DNA of 38,257 nucleotides from assembly GCF_010672385.1 (NCBI RefSeq), contig NZ_JAAHGT010000024.1, forward strand, positions 1-38,257, written 5' to 3'. The stretch is from Okeania sp. SIO2F4. Lineage in GTDB: Bacteria; Cyanobacteriota; Cyanobacteriia; Cyanobacteriales; Microcoleaceae. A model generated the notes under the pieces. That model had not been told where the DNA came from and did not search any database. It was given only the letters and a program-made list of their open reading frames with translations. The translations under genes were made by a program, and so were the position numbers. Shown here one piece after another: positions 37,201 through 38,257 of this stretch (position 1 is the stretch's first letter; every line of letters begins with the position of its first letter).

Positions 37201-38257
37201 TCAACCACAACCCAAACAAGCAGCTAAATCTTCATCGGGAGTAGCGATCGCCTGTAAGTTATATTTCTGCTTCAACAACTCAAACACATTTGGCGAAATA
37301 AATGCAGGCAAAGTCGGTCCTAACCGAATATCCTTAATTCCCAAATACAACAAAGTCAACAAAACTGCCACTGCTTTTTGCTCATACCAAGACAAAATCA
37401 TTGACAAGGGTAACTCATTCACACCGACATCAAACGCTTTTGCCAAACCCAAAGCAATTTCAATTGCTGAATAAGCATCATTACACTGACCAACATCCAT
37501 CAACCGAGGAATTTCCCCTATTAAACCCATTTCTTTGTCAAAAAAGCGGAACTTACCACAAGCAAGAGTCAAAACCACACAATCTTCCGGCACTTTTTCC
37601 ACAAACTCCGTATAATAATTCCGGTCTGGTTTCGCTCCATCACAACCACCCACTAAAAAGAAATGACGAATCTTACCTTGCTTCACCGCATCAACCACAG
37701 TATCAGCAACATTCAAAACTGTATTTCGGGCAAAACCAACCATTACTTGTTTCGGTTCTCCATCCTCGGTAAACCCAGACATTGACAATGCTTTTTCAAT
37801 AACAGGAGAAAAATCTGGCGTACCGTCTGAGGTAGTATCTAAATGAGTCATTCCCGGATATCCCACCGGACCGATACTAAATAATTTATCCTCATAATTT
37901 TCATGGGGTGGCATCAAACAATTAGTTGTGACTATTATCGGACCTGGGAATTTAGCAAAATCTTTAGTCTGATTTTGCCAAGCGGTTCCATAATGACCGT
38001 AAAAATGGGGATATTGTTGTTTCAAAAGCGGATAACCGTGGGAAGGTAAAAGTTCGCCATGAGTATAGATAGTAATATCAGTATTAGCAGTTTGTTTCAA
38101 AATTGCTGCAAGTTGTCGAATATCGTGACCGGAAACTAATATTGCTTTTCCTTTCCGGGGGTCCAATGGTACGGCGGTAGGTACGGGATGACCGTAGGTT
38201 TTTGTATGACCTGCGTCTAACAATTCCATTGCTTTGAGATTAATTTCTCCCACTTGC
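37201..38257 (-). CDS. hcp: Hydroxylamine reductase / hybrid-cluster protein, C-terminal part
   Basis: About 350 residues of a ~550-residue protein; the N-terminus lies beyond the window edge, so the apparent GTG at 38253 is only an internal codon. Hcp carries a hybrid [4Fe-2S-2O] cluster and reduces hydroxylamine or nitric oxide in nitrosative stress. The hybrid-cluster ligands are all visible in order: SGHDI (His), THGELLPSHGYP (Glu), TNCLMPP (Cys), VGGCDGA (Cys), LACGKFRF (Cys, persulphide position in the family), VGQCNDAYSA (Cys), and WYEQKAVAVL (Glu and Lys). It ends DLAACLGCG. The present part looks intact. Downstream 37017-37200 holds no gene. Confidence 0.95.
   Translation of the reverse strand, partial: QVGEINLKAMELLDAGHTKTYGHPVPTAVPLDPRKGKAILVSGHDIRQLAAILKQTANTDITIYTHGELLPSHGYPLLKQQYPHFYGHYGTAWQNQTKDFAKFPGPIIVTTNCLMPPHENYEDKLFSIGPVGYPGMTHLDTTSDGTPDFSPVIEKALSMSGFTEDGEPKQVMVGFARNTVLNVADTVVDAVKQGKIRHFFLVGGCDGAKPDRNYYTEFVEKVPEDCVVLTLACGKFRFFDKEMGLIGEIPRLMDVGQCNDAYSAIEIALGLAKAFDVGVNELPLSMILSWYEQKAVAVLLTLLYLGIKDIRLGPTLPAFISPNVFELLKQKYNLQAIATPDEDLAACLGCG

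Overview
The window looks like chromosome from a filamentous, low-GC, marine-type cyanobacterium (Trichodesmium/Okeania-like Oscillatoriales). The evidence is HIP1-like GCGATCGC sites, PEP-CTERM/exosortase surface proteins, a PII protein with the cyanobacterial RYRGSEY loop, Uma2, DUF29 and XDD-type families, dense palindromic repeats, and much non-coding or decayed sequence. The genus is inference; no rRNA or tRNA gene was seen. The first ~108 bp are different: GC-rich, reading as a proteobacterial RpoC fragment on the minus strand, and joined to the rest at an AAGCTT (HindIII) site. This is most likely a chimeric contig end.

Layout. 0.3-3.7 kb: a MerR-like HTH protein, a creatininase-family hydrolase, and a BT1/MFS-type transporter split by a MITE. 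3.8-6.5 kb: a TPR gene, three partial tandem copies of its 5' end (282-bp period), and two HTH genes, each preceded by 10-bp iterons. 6.5-9.8 kb: three PEP-CTERM surface-protein genes that share one 5'-leader/N-terminal cassette but have unrelated bodies; two of them are broken. 10-12.7 kb: glycogen phosphorylase. 13.2-14.6 kb: a decayed IS701-like element. 15-17.7 kb: an NDP-forming acyl-CoA synthetase/GNAT fusion. 17.8-19.9 kb: GC-rich repeats, a decayed TnpB gene and hairpins. 20.2-22.9 kb: a transmembrane Ser/Thr kinase with an extracellular ligand-binding domain. 23.0-23.7 kb: a ten-fold 76-bp tandem array. 23.9-28 kb: a small membrane protein, an HTH/repeat protein with reiterated leaders, Uma2 and DUF29 pseudogenes and a LamG protein. 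28-38 kb: mnmG, an ATPase plus DUF4435/TOPRIM-like pair resembling the PARIS anti-phage system, glnB, ilvB, a hypothetical gene and the 3' part of hcp.

The main theme is small non-autonomous elements reshaping genes. One family (ends GTAA...TTAC, four copies) leaves 8-bp target duplications, as IS66-family elements do. One copy splits the transporter, and removing it with one duplication restores a 399-codon frame exactly. Two other copies replaced the C-terminal codons of the TPR protein and of the PARIS-like ATPase. In the latter case the insertion destroyed an ancestral ATGA overlap with a small downstream ORF. A 136-bp insertion without target duplication splits one PEP-CTERM gene. Three further genes carry a single in-frame stop.

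The housekeeping genes (glgP, mnmG, glnB, ilvB, hcp) appear intact and stand alone. The features most worth follow-up are the PARIS-like pair, the interchangeable PEP-CTERM leader cassette, the iteron-preceded HTH genes and the receptor-like kinase.
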